A DNA stretch of 64,000 nucleotides from assembly GCF_032362555.1 (NCBI RefSeq), contig NC_083516.1, forward strand, positions 6,721,001 through 6,785,000, written 5' to 3'. The notes beneath the pieces are model-generated. The model ran no database searches and was not told where the DNA came from. It saw only the letters and a program-made list of their open reading frames with translations. Origin of the DNA: Amyelois transitella. Its lineage: Eukaryota > Arthropoda > Insecta > Lepidoptera > Pyralidae. Of the stretch, positions 12,744 through 24,638 are shown one piece after another (position 1 is the first letter of the stretch; each line of letters begins with the position of its first letter). Both the position numbers and the translations under genes were made by a program.

Positions 12744-15700
12744 TCACGTAGAACCTTGAGGATCCTTCGGAAGCGAGATCTTGAACTGCAGTAGCACAAT
12801 CAGGTAGATAGCGATCATACTTATTGCCTGTAATGTACCAATAATACTATACAAATAAAAATTTATTAAAAAGTTTCGTAGCAATTTGCTACGAGGCTAT
12901 GAAAGACTACGACCACTCTACGAAACTCGTAGCAAGATACTACGAGAGTCTACGAGATTAATCAATACTAATATTAAAAAGATATATGTAGGTATATTTA
13001 TATTTTTGATTGCAACGAATTAATTCAAAAACTACTAACCTGATTATGATAATTTGCATAGAGACAAAAAATTAAACATGGGCTACGCGTTTAATCTGGA
13101 AATTCCCACCAGAGCAAAGCCCCGCAAAAAAGCTAGAATCCAAGAAGCACAGATAGTTTTCATGCTGATCATGAATGCTGAGTTATATTGTGTATCAGTA
13201 TCAGTTGGTTGGTTCCGCATATTGCAAAAGTCAATCAAGGAAACGGTTTATAAATTTGGGATATAAACTTGTCTTCATTTCTGATTCTTAGTTTCATCAA
13301 GGAAGACATGGTCTTTGGGATTTGTCTACCTCGTTAGAGAAAATGACGTGATATGTGTGGAACGGCTAAATATGTCAACCTTTACCATGAGGAAAAAATT
13401 GCGAAGAAACCTGCATATTCAGGCGACTGGTATATAATCATAAGGGTCAGGTCCCCTGCAAAGGTTGTGGAAGTCGTTTCCCAACCTCAATTACTCAATC
13501 CAATATATTGATTGAAGATGCACCTCAGACTCGTCACTAGAGATATGAAGATGTCATTGGGACTAGAAGGATGATCAACAATACCAACCGATGTAAGGAG
13601 TTCCCTGTTCACATGCGCGTATCCCTTAAGGCTGACGACTGCTGGGTTCATCTCTATGGCCTGGATAAAGTGGTCGATCTGAAAAAAGCAATGTTAAATT
13701 GTATAGATTACTTTTATGCATACTATCGGTAAGAACTAACTAAAATTCGACCAAAACGACACGTTAACTTAGCAATCATTTGATGTTGCTATAAAAGACG
13801 AATAAAATATAATAGGTAGGTAATTAGTATATTTCTTCTTTATGAATAATGCAAGAATACCTCTTTTTGAGTTGGACGATCAACAGTCAACACGTCAATA
13901 GAAAGCAAAGTATCTTGCACTCCGGCTGCTACCTAAAAATAAGAAAGGCAACATACTCGTTATAGACATAAAAAATTTACACCATTTTTTGTAAGAAAGA
14001 ATATGTTTTAAAGAATTTCAGCATTCATACATTTCAGAATGTCACCTGCTGCGAAGTGTCTACAGTACACCAGGATTAAAGGTGGATAAGATTCTTATAT
14101 GGTTAATTAATTTTTGATGTCAACGGCAAGGCATATGTCTCATAAACATTCGTGAATCGACCGCCAATTCCGGCTATGCGTCTCCAAAGTGCCATCACCA
14201 CTTAACAGCTAATAATTGTTGATATATTTGAGAGATACCTTCAGTGTGGATTTGTGTGAGCAATCAGCAAAGATAAAAAGCAAGGTGGAGCAGTAAGCTG
14301 CATCGACGAACAAACCCATCTCCTTGAAACTGAAACCAAAGCCGTGGTCCACGATCTCCGACAGGGCTCCGTAGATAGCAATAGTTATGTTTGTAAACCT
14401 AAAAATAAAATATTTTATGTTCTGGGTGTGATGCATTTTTCTTCTTCTTGAGACATTGGTATACATATACGTATGTTCTTATTATTAAGGTTATTTCGTA
14501 TGTTACAAAATGGTTGTACTGATTCTTAAATTTGACTGCTACGATCTAAAGTTGCACACATTATTAATAGGAGTTAACATATGAGTTGTATACATTATAA
14601 ATTAATAATTAATACAACGAGTATCTAAATGCTTCTTGAACCTTCTCTTCCAGTTTTTCACTTAGAAGTATACTTACATGAAGAGACAATAAGTAGAATA
14701 GGTCCTAGCATAGGCATTCCCAAGGGATTGTAGCAATTCTGAGAGGTTCAGCCACAGGAAGCGATATCGAGATATTAACTTCGCAGAACATTCCATCTGT
14801 ACATCCTACAATAGGACAGACACAAATTTTATACATATAATCACGTCTTTATCAATTGACACGGAATTGTGTAAAAAAATAACTCACTCTTCGAAAGCAG
14901 TCGGATAAGCCTTGTGATGCAATTTTGATCCCTTTGCAGTTTATATACCACAACGCGCAGTTCATATTGATCATAGTTATAATATGGTAGTACGCAGTAG
15001 TGTGAATTAGTAAGAAGCCATCGAGCAGAGCACACAGGCTGAGCAAGAAGCACACAGCCAGCAACAAGCAGCCAATGCTTATAATGACGATGCTAGTTTT
15101 CAGATTGGGAAACTGGAGATTTTCACTGGTTACCCTGTAGTATCTGACCTGTAAAAATATTGAAGAGTAGATTTAGCAATAAAAGTATATCCTACAAAAC
15201 TCCGTTAGTCTAGTATATTTTAATTTTATTCTTAACTATGTTTTTCGTCGGGTTTACAGGAACTTATTTGTGCAATTCAGTTTCTCAAGTTCACAAGTAG
15301 CAAAATATGTACCTGATCTATGAATATGATCTTCCGATTTTTTAAGAAACCGTCATATATTTTTTTTTATTAATGTAATTAATAATATTCAGGCTTTTTG
15401 GTTATAAGAAGATACGACTATGCAACATGTTTTTTGTTACCGTTTTAGTAATATCTCCAACTGATTCGCTCAAGATCATGACACAGGTAGAGAAATAAAT
15501 GTAGAACTCACTTGAAACTTCCCCCAATTGGTCTTATAAATAGCGACTTGATGGGCCACTCCCCAGCCCACGAAAGGGATCCAAAAATGCGGTACCAGGA
15601 ACACCACGAACAGAATAGCATAAATGTAGTCATCAAACTTCTTGATGGAGCGAAGAATCATGATCCTTTCGTAGCCTACTACCAGCACCACCACGGTGGC

Positions 15701-17042
15701 GGCGATGTAGAAGCAGATGGCGTATGCTGTGGCACTCGAACGCCAGCTGAAGGTGATCGTTCCTATGTGGATGAACAATAATGAACATGCTGTGATATTA
15801 AAATATTTATTACACAGGTAAGTAGTTTTTGTGTCGTGTGGTTCCCGGCACCAATACAAAAAAGAATAGGACCACTCCATCTTTTTCCCATGGATGTCGT
15901 AAAAGGCGACATAAGGGATGGGCTTAAAAACTTGGGATACTTTTTTTAGGCGATGGGCTAGCAACCTGTCACTATTTGAATCTCAAGTCTATCATTAACC
16001 CAAAAAGCTGAAAGTGGCCGAATTGTTGGCTTTGTCTACCCCACAAGGGATATAGACGTGACCATATGTATGTATGTAAGTAGTTTTCCCACTTCTAGGT
16101 TATGTTCATGGGTGGTCTTAAACTTTCAGGGTGGGAGTGATTTAGTATAGGTACCTACATCGAATAAAGATAATAACAAAATAATAAAACATGAAACACT
16201 TAGGTACCTGTTAATTTATATGTTTTCAGTATTTGTTGTTTCAATATAATAAACTGCAGAGAAATATGATAAATTATTAAAATTTAAAAACAAAATAAAT
16301 TAACTCTGCAGGTTATCACTTTTATAAGTTAGTACACCTATAGTATATTTATGACTGTACCTCCAGTGTACATCAAATGAAGCGAAGAAACTGTTTCTAT
16401 CTCATATAATGATGAGTAGTGATTTAATTAACTTCATTATCAACTTACCGGGCCTAGACCTAGTGATAGGCATGACTGCAAGGGCTCTAAACAAAACCAG
16501 TAATAATTTATGATCCCTATAAAACTGGTCGTGGATTTCACACGTATCGCCATCTTGGGATGACAACAGATCTCGTTGCTCTTGTTCCTGGCAAAACAAC
16601 AAAACTTTTTCACATTTTGTTATTTTTATCGCAACGTTGGAAGTTTAAACTATATAACCACAACCGCCATAAATTAACCAGCTTTCGACAATGGACTAAA
16701 TGGTTTTGCGGTGGAGGTTGCAACTGACAACACTTTAAGAAAAAAATTCAATATTTTTCTTCAAGGTCTATAGCGGGAGAGGTCTTTAAGGATCGTAGCA
16801 AGTGGAAATCCAGTCTCTGCCTACCTCAATGGAAAACAGACATAATGGTATGTATGTTTTTTTCTTACTTCATTTTGTTGGGTTTCAGTGCTAACGAAGT
16901 TCATAGTCACCTATGAAAAACTTACGTAATCACGTTGCGTTTTCTCAAAAAACTGCTTATCATTTTTGATGTTCCTCATATCATTTTGAAACATACTATT
17001 GTTTATACCTTCATCGAACATGTGATCCGATATGGGAATCAT
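12744..17042 (-). CDS. CO2-receptor-type gustatory receptor (Gr1-Gr3 subfamily)
   Basis: Seven-transmembrane ligand-gated channel subunit expected on sensory dendrites of palp neurons; members of this subfamily form the insect CO2 receptor. Nine exons join in phase: 17042-16926, 16587-16449, 15762-15512, 15148-14888, 14805-14678, 14398-14239, 13932-13861, 13678-13589, 12827-12744, giving 433 aa, the usual length. All introns are GT-AG. Family-diagnostic words include FYRDHKLLLVLFRALAVMP (residues ~66-84), VPHFWIPFVGWGVAHQVA, QVRYYRVTSENLQFPNLKT and WYINCKGI. The C-terminal Gr signature appears as IYLIVLLQF (413-421). The start is the first ATG of exon 1; a TAG lies in frame 51 nt upstream, so no longer start is available in that exon. 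An AATAAA at 12708-12703 follows the stop by about 36 nt. Which of the three CO2 paralogues it is could not be decided. Intron 2 carries a Repeat A insertion with target-site duplication. Confidence 0.94.
12870..12965. repeat. CTACGA-word repeat cluster in receptor intron
   Basis: About 90 bp in the last intron of the gustatory receptor contain five CTACGA and two TCGTAG words (e.g. GCTACGAGGCTATGAAAGAC, then CTCTACGAAACTCGTAGC). Related in word content to 5332-5480. Function unknown. Confidence 0.55.
15830..16075 (+). mobile_element. Repeat A retroposon with 12-bp target-site duplication
   Basis: A complete-looking copy begins GTGTCGTGTGGTTCCCGGCAC, continues through CCATGGATGTCGTAAAAGGCGAC and GCGATGGGCTAGCAACCTG, and ends CCCCACAAGGGATATAGACG followed by a short (ATGT)n tail. 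The 12-bp sequence GTAAGTAGTTTT occurs immediately before (15818-15829) and after it (16076-16087), as expected for target-primed retrotransposition. It lies in the gustatory receptor intron, antisense to the gene. The minus ORF that runs from receptor exon 3 into it is only readthrough. Confidence 0.85.
16780..16860 (+). repeat. LINE 3'-tail fragment (RTE-like)
   Basis: The words GGATCGTAGCAAGTGGAAATCC and AGTCTCTGCCTACCTCAATGG, then a (ATGT) tail, match the 3' end of the degenerate LINE at 62270-62880. It lies in the first receptor intron. Confidence 0.6.
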
Positions 17043-17044
17043 TT

Positions 17045-19020
17045 TGTAGCACAGCTCACGTCGAGTCACCTCAACAAAATGCGACTAGGATTAATGGTAG
17101 CTCGTCAAATAAGGGTGACATTATCGTGTGTAAACAAGAAGTGTAAATTTAATTAAATTTTAAAGCAAATGACGAAGTCGCTTTTCGCATTTCAATGTCG
17201 CGAGGTGCGCCCTTCGTAGATTATTCATATTTCTTTAGTAGGTACCACAAGCAGGTATAAAAGCAGTGCTATGTAGGTACTCATTGTAGGTATCAAGGTG
17301 TCGTACATCCATACTAGGTACTCGAAATATATATGTAGTTTAAAGAGAAATGTTTATGGGATTGATAAAGATTAAAACTAACGAATTGGTTTGAAATTAG
17401 GCACAGATATAGAACAGACATTCAGGAGTACTTAGGTAACATAGGCGGTTGACAATAAGTTTGCAATAATTTATAGGATTCTGATATAATAAATACGGGG
17501 GTCCGCTTTTTCGTTTAAAGTTAATTTTGAATAAAACTTAACTTCTTATTTTCACAAAATAGATTTATTTAATGTTATTTACAATCATTGTACATATTAC
17601 ATATCATATAATACAATACAAAAATATCACAGCTATTTTCACATTATATGCATAGACATTAACCACAAAGCTCCTCTGGCAGATACATAGGAAAACAAAT
17701 ATTATGCGATTTCTTAGCGATAAGTCCGCCTTTTGCTCACCCATTTTTAGGTTCTCTAACTTAAGTAATTTTGTTATGGACGATAAAGTTAATTTGTTTT
17801 GTATGGTATGTGCCAGAGCCAGGGCCATATAATCCGGAATAATATAATAAGCTTTGACATAAGTAAAATTTATGATTAAGTGGATTCTTTATCATAAGAT
17901 AAACCACCACCGTCAGTCACTATAACGTATTGATCTAATATAAGCTTTACATCTTCACAAAAAACTGCGTGTGTTGAAAAACCGCGAGACACAATTCCTA
18001 TAGATTTATATGGCATTTTTATTATTTTGATATTATTCGGATTATGTCAGTATATATGATTGCAAGTATTGAGCCAATACTCACGTGCCGTTAGCAACTT
18101 CCTTTACCTTCCTATTTGATTATTATTAAATTGAATAAAAACAAGATACTCGTATTTTAATTTATGGAATGACCACATGGTAAACTTGACTATCATTACA
18201 TTTTTACCAATTACTTGTAGTTAAGTTTTTTTACATGATCATGAAATTTATAATTTAAGTTGTTGCCTGGAAGTCGTACTGATATTATTTACAAATATGG
18301 ACGGTTTAAATTCATTTTAATTCAAATAACAATTTATAATCACTAATGAAAAATATCGCCCGAATGGTGATTTTTAGACAATATTTTAAATTTGAACATT
18401 GTAAATTGCTTAATAATAGCTAAGAGACAGTAAATGAGAGTTATGCACATGCATGTTACAAGATTTCATATACATTACTACTTAAATCATTCATCATGTG
18501 TTTCTTCACAGATTAAAAACAATTAATACGTAATACTAGTAATCATCTCAAAAATGTGAATTAAGGTTGAACATAGTTTCAGACAAAATAAATAAACAAG
18601 TGCAGCATTTTACAAAAAAATGGTATAATGTGGAACGAACCGAAGATTATACTTCCAATTTTAAAGGGTCGATTGTAGCACAATTAGAAGTGTTTAGTAC
18701 GAGATGCTTTTTAGTATTCTGTTCAAAACGACTTAAAGACTAGAAACATGTAAGCTTTACTAAAGAAAATCTGCCTAAAGTTTTAAAACAGAAACCGCAT
18801 ATTCTGCTTGACTAACATCTGATTCCCAAAATAATTCTGTTACCAATTCAGACAAACGAAAAAGCATTTGCAAACAGTTGCTGAATTCTATTTATCTGAA
18901 CTAGTTACTGAAGCAATGAGGAAGTCTGAAATTACAAAAATTTAATACGTTTTATACCACTCGCACTAAACACTAATCCAAGGTATATATAAGTCATTAA
19001 AGGAATCGCAAATATAATAA
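17045..19020. other. Intergenic, AT-rich
   Basis: Between the receptor start and the CHMP2B 3' end. No coding exon could be supported. The minus ORF at 17604-17828 has no splice context and an AT-rich, low-complexity surrounding. No clear repeat family was identified. Confidence 0.5.
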
Positions 19021-19027
19021 CTTTTTA

Positions 19028-22000
19028 TTACGACTTTAGACGAGCTAGTTGAGCCATGAGCTCTTTGTCCTCGTCGGAAGTGGACGCGCCAATCTTGGTG
19101 CGGGACACGGAAGGCGCGTTTGCCATCTGAAACAACAACAATTTTCATCAATACAAACCATGTACAAAAGGATTCCAACACGGCACTCGCAACGCAGTTT
19201 TCATCACGCGAAAACTAACGCTGCCCCGCTCACAAACTTTTTTATCTGCAAATAAAAAGGTCCCTTAGTATTGCTTGGGGCCAGGGCTAGGGAAATACCA
19301 TACATACCTTCCCACTTATTTCAATGCCGATTTCGTCCAATACTTGGTTGACCACACCCTCGGTTTCTTCCTCGTCACCAGACTCACCCATGATGTCGTC
19401 CAGGGTTTCTGAAACTGTAAAAAAAATTATATTATTACTAAGTCGATATAACTAATTCCGTTTACCATAAATGTATGTATTTTAAATGTTGGTATGCGCT
19501 TGGTAATCGATGATGTGGAAACTTCTAATTAAAGTGGGATTTTTTATGACATTTGTTGGTCATTTGTATTGAGTGTTATTTGTTATCAGCATAGTCAAAT
19601 TGTTTACCTTCTACAACTACCCTGGCAAAAGGATGATTAGCTAATTCTTAAGAAAAGTTTTACTTTGTGTATATTAATACTTTTGCAACATTTAATTTAA
19701 AAAAAAAATCAGTGGATACCAAAAAACTAAAAAAAAAACAGACTGCAGAGGGCTCCATAACAGCTTCTACAAAATTAAAATAATTGTTTGAGATATCAAA
19801 ACATAGGATTACATAAATGACATGCCATACTCACTCATTTCATCAGTCATATCCATTTTAGCGTTGGCCTGTTTGAATGCCTCCATATCTTTTGCAATTT
19901 GATGGGGATTCATGACTCTGTTCATATTGCCCATTGTCTTTGCTGTAGTGCCCATTGCGTTAGCAATAGCTATGTTTGCTCCCATCGCTTTGTTCTGTAT
20001 CTGGACACTGGATATCTGTGAAATTTGAGAATGCACGTCATATTCATTTATCTCATAAATACACATACATATAATCATGTCTATATCCCCATATATGCAG
20101 GGTAGATAGAGCTAACAGTTTTGAAAAGACTGATAGGCCACGTTCAGCTGTTCGCTTAATGATAGAATTGAGATTCAAATAGTGACAGGTTGGTAGCCCA
20201 TCTTTATAAGCCTATTCCTTAGTCGCCTTTTACGACATCCATGGGAAATAAATGGAGTGATCGTATTCTTTTTTTTCTATTGGTGCAGGGAACCACAAAG
20301 CACTTATATATTACTCAGGGAAGTATTAAGGTTATTTATGGATGTCACCAACACCAAGGCATGTGTTATTTTTGTCTCTATTTCATTGGTCACCTATAGG
20401 GAGGCTGATATGTTTCCACAATCCCTGCTAACTTCTTTTGCTTTATCCTTATTTCTAACTCCTTATATTGCTGGTTGCACTAGCTGTGCCCATAACTTCG
20501 TCCGTGTGGAATAGTTATTTTGGGCATCATTGAAGCCCTCAAAAATGAATAATTTTCCCTGTTTATATACCCATTTTCCATTATTTCTTTGCTCCTTATA
20601 TTTGCAGCGTGATGTTATATAGCCTAAAGCCTTCCTTGATAAATGGTCTATTCAATGCAAAAATAATTTTTCAATTAGAACATGTAGTTACTGAGAGTAG
20701 CGCGTTGAAACAAAAAAAAAAAACAAACTCTTCAGCTTTATAATATTAGTATAGATTTAAGTTGAATGAAAATGATGTGTTAATGGTACTTAGTTGTTCC
20801 ATCTGTAGGAAGTATAGTGAAAGTTTAGAAATATTATATGTATATACACTAAAGAAGAAAGTAGGACAACTGAAGAGGAGAGGAATAATCAAATGTAAAG
20901 CATTGCACTATATTTAAGTAAAACTAATAATAAAAATATTTTACCATAAAATTAGATCTGATGCTAGCTTTTTTTTTCGTCTACTAAAACAATGTCATGA
21001 CAAGTGTTACTGTGGCATACATATGCATACTATTATGCCAGCTGGCTATGCCTGTTAATATTAAAATAAACTTATTTTATATATAATATATAATTAAGTA
21101 GGTTGTCTACATTCTCTATACTTTGGAAGGCTTGTTAAGCTTTGGTTCCGGCTGTCATCACTAGACAGTTGTAACAACATGATCAGCTTACTTTACAGCC
21201 AAGAGGGTTTCAATTACTAATTTGGATACCAGAGTAGATGATATTTTAATTGGACACTTAAATTTTGAAGGTCATTTGTTATTTAAATGAATTTAAACCT
21301 TGTGACTAGAAGATAACTTAGTTTTTGGTATTAATATATCTATTAACTGACTTTTGCACAGGGATTCACTTCCATGTGAAAAAAAATGTAGTTCTTGCTC
21401 CATGAAGGTATATTCTCTTCTTAATTGTATTAAAATGAAACTTACCTTACTATTGGCTGCATATATTCTGTTTTTCTGTTTGCGTAACTGAACTAACTGC
21501 TTTGCTAAAATTTTACATCCCTCATTATTGCCTTCCTTTGCCATTTTCTTTATATCCATTTCCTGAAAAAGTCATATTGTTTTATTAAAATTTTTACTAA
21601 ATACCCAAACTACTTATAAAATATATTAATCAAGTAGGCATTTCAACAAACCAATTTTTTTTCTTCCCTTTCCAAGGCAGCTTTATCCCTTTCCAAATCT
21701 CGACCAGCTTTACGTAAGTCTCTGTCATTTTGTCTCTGTTGTTCTAAAGAAGAAAAAATAACAACAAATTATCATTATGATAGAATCATCCAATAAATGA
21801 ATCATACTTCTTTTATTTAAGTAGATACAGCATTGTAATTAGTACCTTAAATTTGACCGACTTTTATAGTTAAAAATACAAGGCATTGATACAATAGTAC
21901 GTTTTTGCTGTCCATGACTGGTGAAAAGACAGAATTTATTTGTTTGTTAATTATATTAAAACCAATTGCAATATCTCACGCGTAATTTATTAGATTGTGG

Positions 22001-22457
22001 AATAAGGACAATATTTTACATTTGAAATAGTTTCATTACTATTTCTTTCACTACATAGGTGTAGCTTAGCAAAATTCAGCAATTTGCCCTTAAACTGTCC
22101 ATTACTGATGCATTTACTTTAAGAAATTTAAGTTTGTCGAAAAATTTTACATAATGTGAAATTGTCTTAATATAATTAAAATTAATCAAGTAATGTCTTG
22201 ATTGATTTGTATCTAATATACAATAAGTAGGTATAGGAATGGAAAAAATCCACATCCACACTTTAATTAATATAACAAATTTTGGTAGGTATGTTGTAAC
22301 AAATTATTTTAAAAAACTGTTTCCACGAAATTTTGCACCGATAAAGAATAGACCTTCGAAAGCAACATAGAGTATTTTTTACCCAGAGCTAGTTAATTAG
22401 AAAATACGTCAGTAAATACTTACCTTTTACAGTAGGCTCTTTCCTAAAGAAATTCAT
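19028..22457 (-). CDS. CHMP2B: CHMP2B, ESCRT-III subunit
   Basis: Charged multivesicular body protein 2B, a Snf7/Vps2-family subunit that polymerises on endosomal membranes and recruits Vps4 for membrane scission. Six exons join in phase: 22457-22424, 21743-21652, 21562-21446, 20015-19835, 19414-19308, 19126-19028, giving 209 aa (human about 213). Recognisable stretches: basic N-terminus MNFFRKEPTVKEQQRQNDRD, then EMDIKKMAKEGNNEGCKILA, then KAMGANIAIANAMGTTAKTM, then the acidic DIMGESGDEEETEGVVNQVL, and a C-terminal MIM-like DEDKELMAQLARLK. The last features favour CHMP2B over CHMP2A. For exon 5 the acceptor ACAG|TTTCAG is chosen because it alone keeps frame (EMISETLDDI). An AATAAA overlaps the stop codon (19029-19024). 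Its largest intron (20016-21445) contains a Repeat A copy. Confidence 0.96.
20050..20303 (-). repeat. Repeat A copy in CHMP2B intron
   Basis: Reverse-orientation copy from the (CATA) tail at about 20060, through GATAGAGCTAACAGTTTTGAAAAGACTG and GCCTTTTACGACATCCATGGG, to GCAGGGAACCACAAAGCAC. Near full length but diverged; no clear target-site duplication. The + ORF at 20257-20514 is spurious. Confidence 0.7.
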
Positions 22458-22459
22458 GA

Positions 22460-24630
22460 TGCAAGAATTTGCTTATTTATGATATGAATTAGTTTAATTC
22501 ATGAAATCTCAAGATATTTAAATCCTATTTCAGCCGCAGATATTTAAGCAATTGAAATTAATAGAATGATTCATCCTTTCTTGTTGTGATTAAAGATTGT
22601 TTTAGACAGATGTTAATTACTAAACTCGAGGGATGCGATTTGAGATCGTTTAATCGAATAATCGAACAATCAATGTTTCAAGATAATCTCTTCCGATCGA
22701 GGCGATGGGTTAGCAACCTGTCACTATTTGAATCTCAATCACAAAAATCGATATTCGATTTTTTTGTATTGGTATACCAAACAATATTGATATAAGTTGA
22801 AAGTAGGGATGGCGATTTTTTCAGAAAAAAAAACGACATAAATCCATCTTCAAAATAATTTTCTTCCACGTTAAAAAACTTTTATTCGATAAAAACAAGA
22901 AACGCATGCACAATAGCGATATTTAATGTTGACGGTATAAATCTTAAGTAACCTGAAATGTTTGTTGTTGTGATTATTATAAAAACTCACTTAAAGAGTT
23001 GATGTAATTGTTCAAATTTCCCGATTTTACTGTAATTGCTAGTCAAAAATTTATCACGTTTTTTTTTAAATTTAAATTTAAAAAATTATGGTTCTTTAAA
23101 TGTATTTCTTGGACCTTGATTTTATTATAAATTGATCATTACGATTTAAATCGATTTTAAAATCAATGTTATTCGCAAATAATGGTCATCCCTTGCTTGC
23201 TAGAAGAAGTTTATTAAATTTGACATCTTGACACTGTTGATGTCATATTCATCTGACAATGACGTAACTTTTTGTTTTGCCGAAACCTTGTCGTGGGAAA
23301 TTCATATATATCTCTTGCGGGGTAGACAGAGCCAATACGTGACACACTTTCCCATGGATGTCGTAAAAGGCGACTAACTGAATAGCAGAACATTCATCAA
23401 ATGCAAGCTTCTATGCTTGGTAGCGTAAAAAATAAAGTGTGTGCCAGCTTTTTAGTCTTTGCCTAAGTTGTCATTTAGGTACGACATCCATGGGTAGGAT
23501 AAGAAGTGGTCCTATGTGGCATTTAATTATAAATATTTAATAAGGGTTCGATTGATGAAAGAAATAAAAATAGTTATTTTTTAAAATGAAACATTTTATT
23601 TCGAGAGCAAAATCGAAATGTTTCTATTTTAAGCCACTTCATTTTTATTAAAATTCTAGTAAGACATATAGGTAGGTAAAATCCATATCTATATTAAACA
23701 TACGAACAAAAATGAGAAACCGAATTGAGAAAAAACGATGCGTCTAAGAAGTACATAAATAAAATTAATTATTACAATTATTATGACAAAACAAAACTTT
23801 AAGCTAAAATATAGTCTGCAATAGCAGTGATAAGCATATTACTGGTACATAGAAACCGATTTCTTCAAAGACAAAATGCACAAACATAAGAAGACGAAAA
23901 CAACATTCAACACAGATCAATATGTGTAAAACTTGACAGATTTGCTGATAGTGATTGATACCTGTGACTGATAAGTACACTCATTTTCACTGGCTGGGAT
24001 TGCTTTTGGGTTTTTGGTTGTAGATCTTTAGGTACCTACTTTGAATTATTAGGTAGGTAGGTCTGGCTTTCCCCTTAAGCATCAATTTATTATGAATTAT
24101 CTTTTCTTAGTTTTTTTTTGAGATATTTCGAAACATTGAGATAAAACTTAAGAACTTAAAATTAATAATGTAATTAATCATTAGAAATCAATTATTCAAC
24201 CGAAGTTTTAAGTACAAAATCATCAAATTCATTAGAGCACCTTTGTTTTTAACTTATTGTCAAATGACTTTCAAAAGTATAATAATAAAACACACTACAA
24301 TTAAGTTAACCATAATACGACGGAGAAATCCGATCAAAATAGTTACCTAATAATATAATAGTTACCTAACTGTTATAGTGAACCTTAACTAGTAGGTAGT
24401 TACATATTATTTCGGTACAAGGATGCCAGTACCAGTGATCTTATTTGTCAATAACTTAGGTAAGCCACTGCACTTGATATTTTGGTTGAAAAAACTTAGG
24501 TTCCTAAATGAGCCAAAAAGTACCTAGGCATAGAAAACGTATAGGCAAATTTCTGTGGTACCTGCAAATTGAGTACAATTATTGCTAGTTATCAACAATA
24601 CGTAACTTTAAGGTATCATGCTTAAGAATT
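22460..24630. other. Intergenic between CHMP2B and the PLB-like gene
   Basis: AT-rich. It contains a short Repeat A core piece near 22700-22740 (GCGATGGGTTAGCAACCTGTCACTATTTGAATC) and a rearranged Repeat A region at 23300-23515. No coding exon is supported. The PLB-like 3' UTR presumably extends into the right side, but I saw no AATAAA close to the stop. Confidence 0.5.
23300..23515. repeat. Rearranged Repeat A pieces
   Basis: Pieces occur out of normal order: a reverse tail (TCTCTTGCGGGGTAGACAGAGCC), then a forward CCCATGGATGTCGTAAAAGGCGACTAA, then later a reverse ACGACATCCATGGG piece with GTGGTCCTAT. This suggests nested or recombined copies. Confidence 0.55.
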
Positions 24631-24638
24631 AAATACAA

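Noticed and set aside
13054..13266. + strand ORF of 70 codons
   Set aside because: Lies in the last intron of the receptor on the other strand, with no splice or domain support.
14841..15067. Two overlapping minus ORFs as separate genes
   Set aside because: They are two frames of receptor exon 4; only the frame reading LLAVCFLLSLCALLDG is in phase with its neighbours.
15763..15964. N-terminal extension MLAHRLKKVSQVF... of the receptor exon
   Set aside because: It is Repeat A plus intron read through; the proper acceptor at 15763 joins in phase to the exon ending at 16449.
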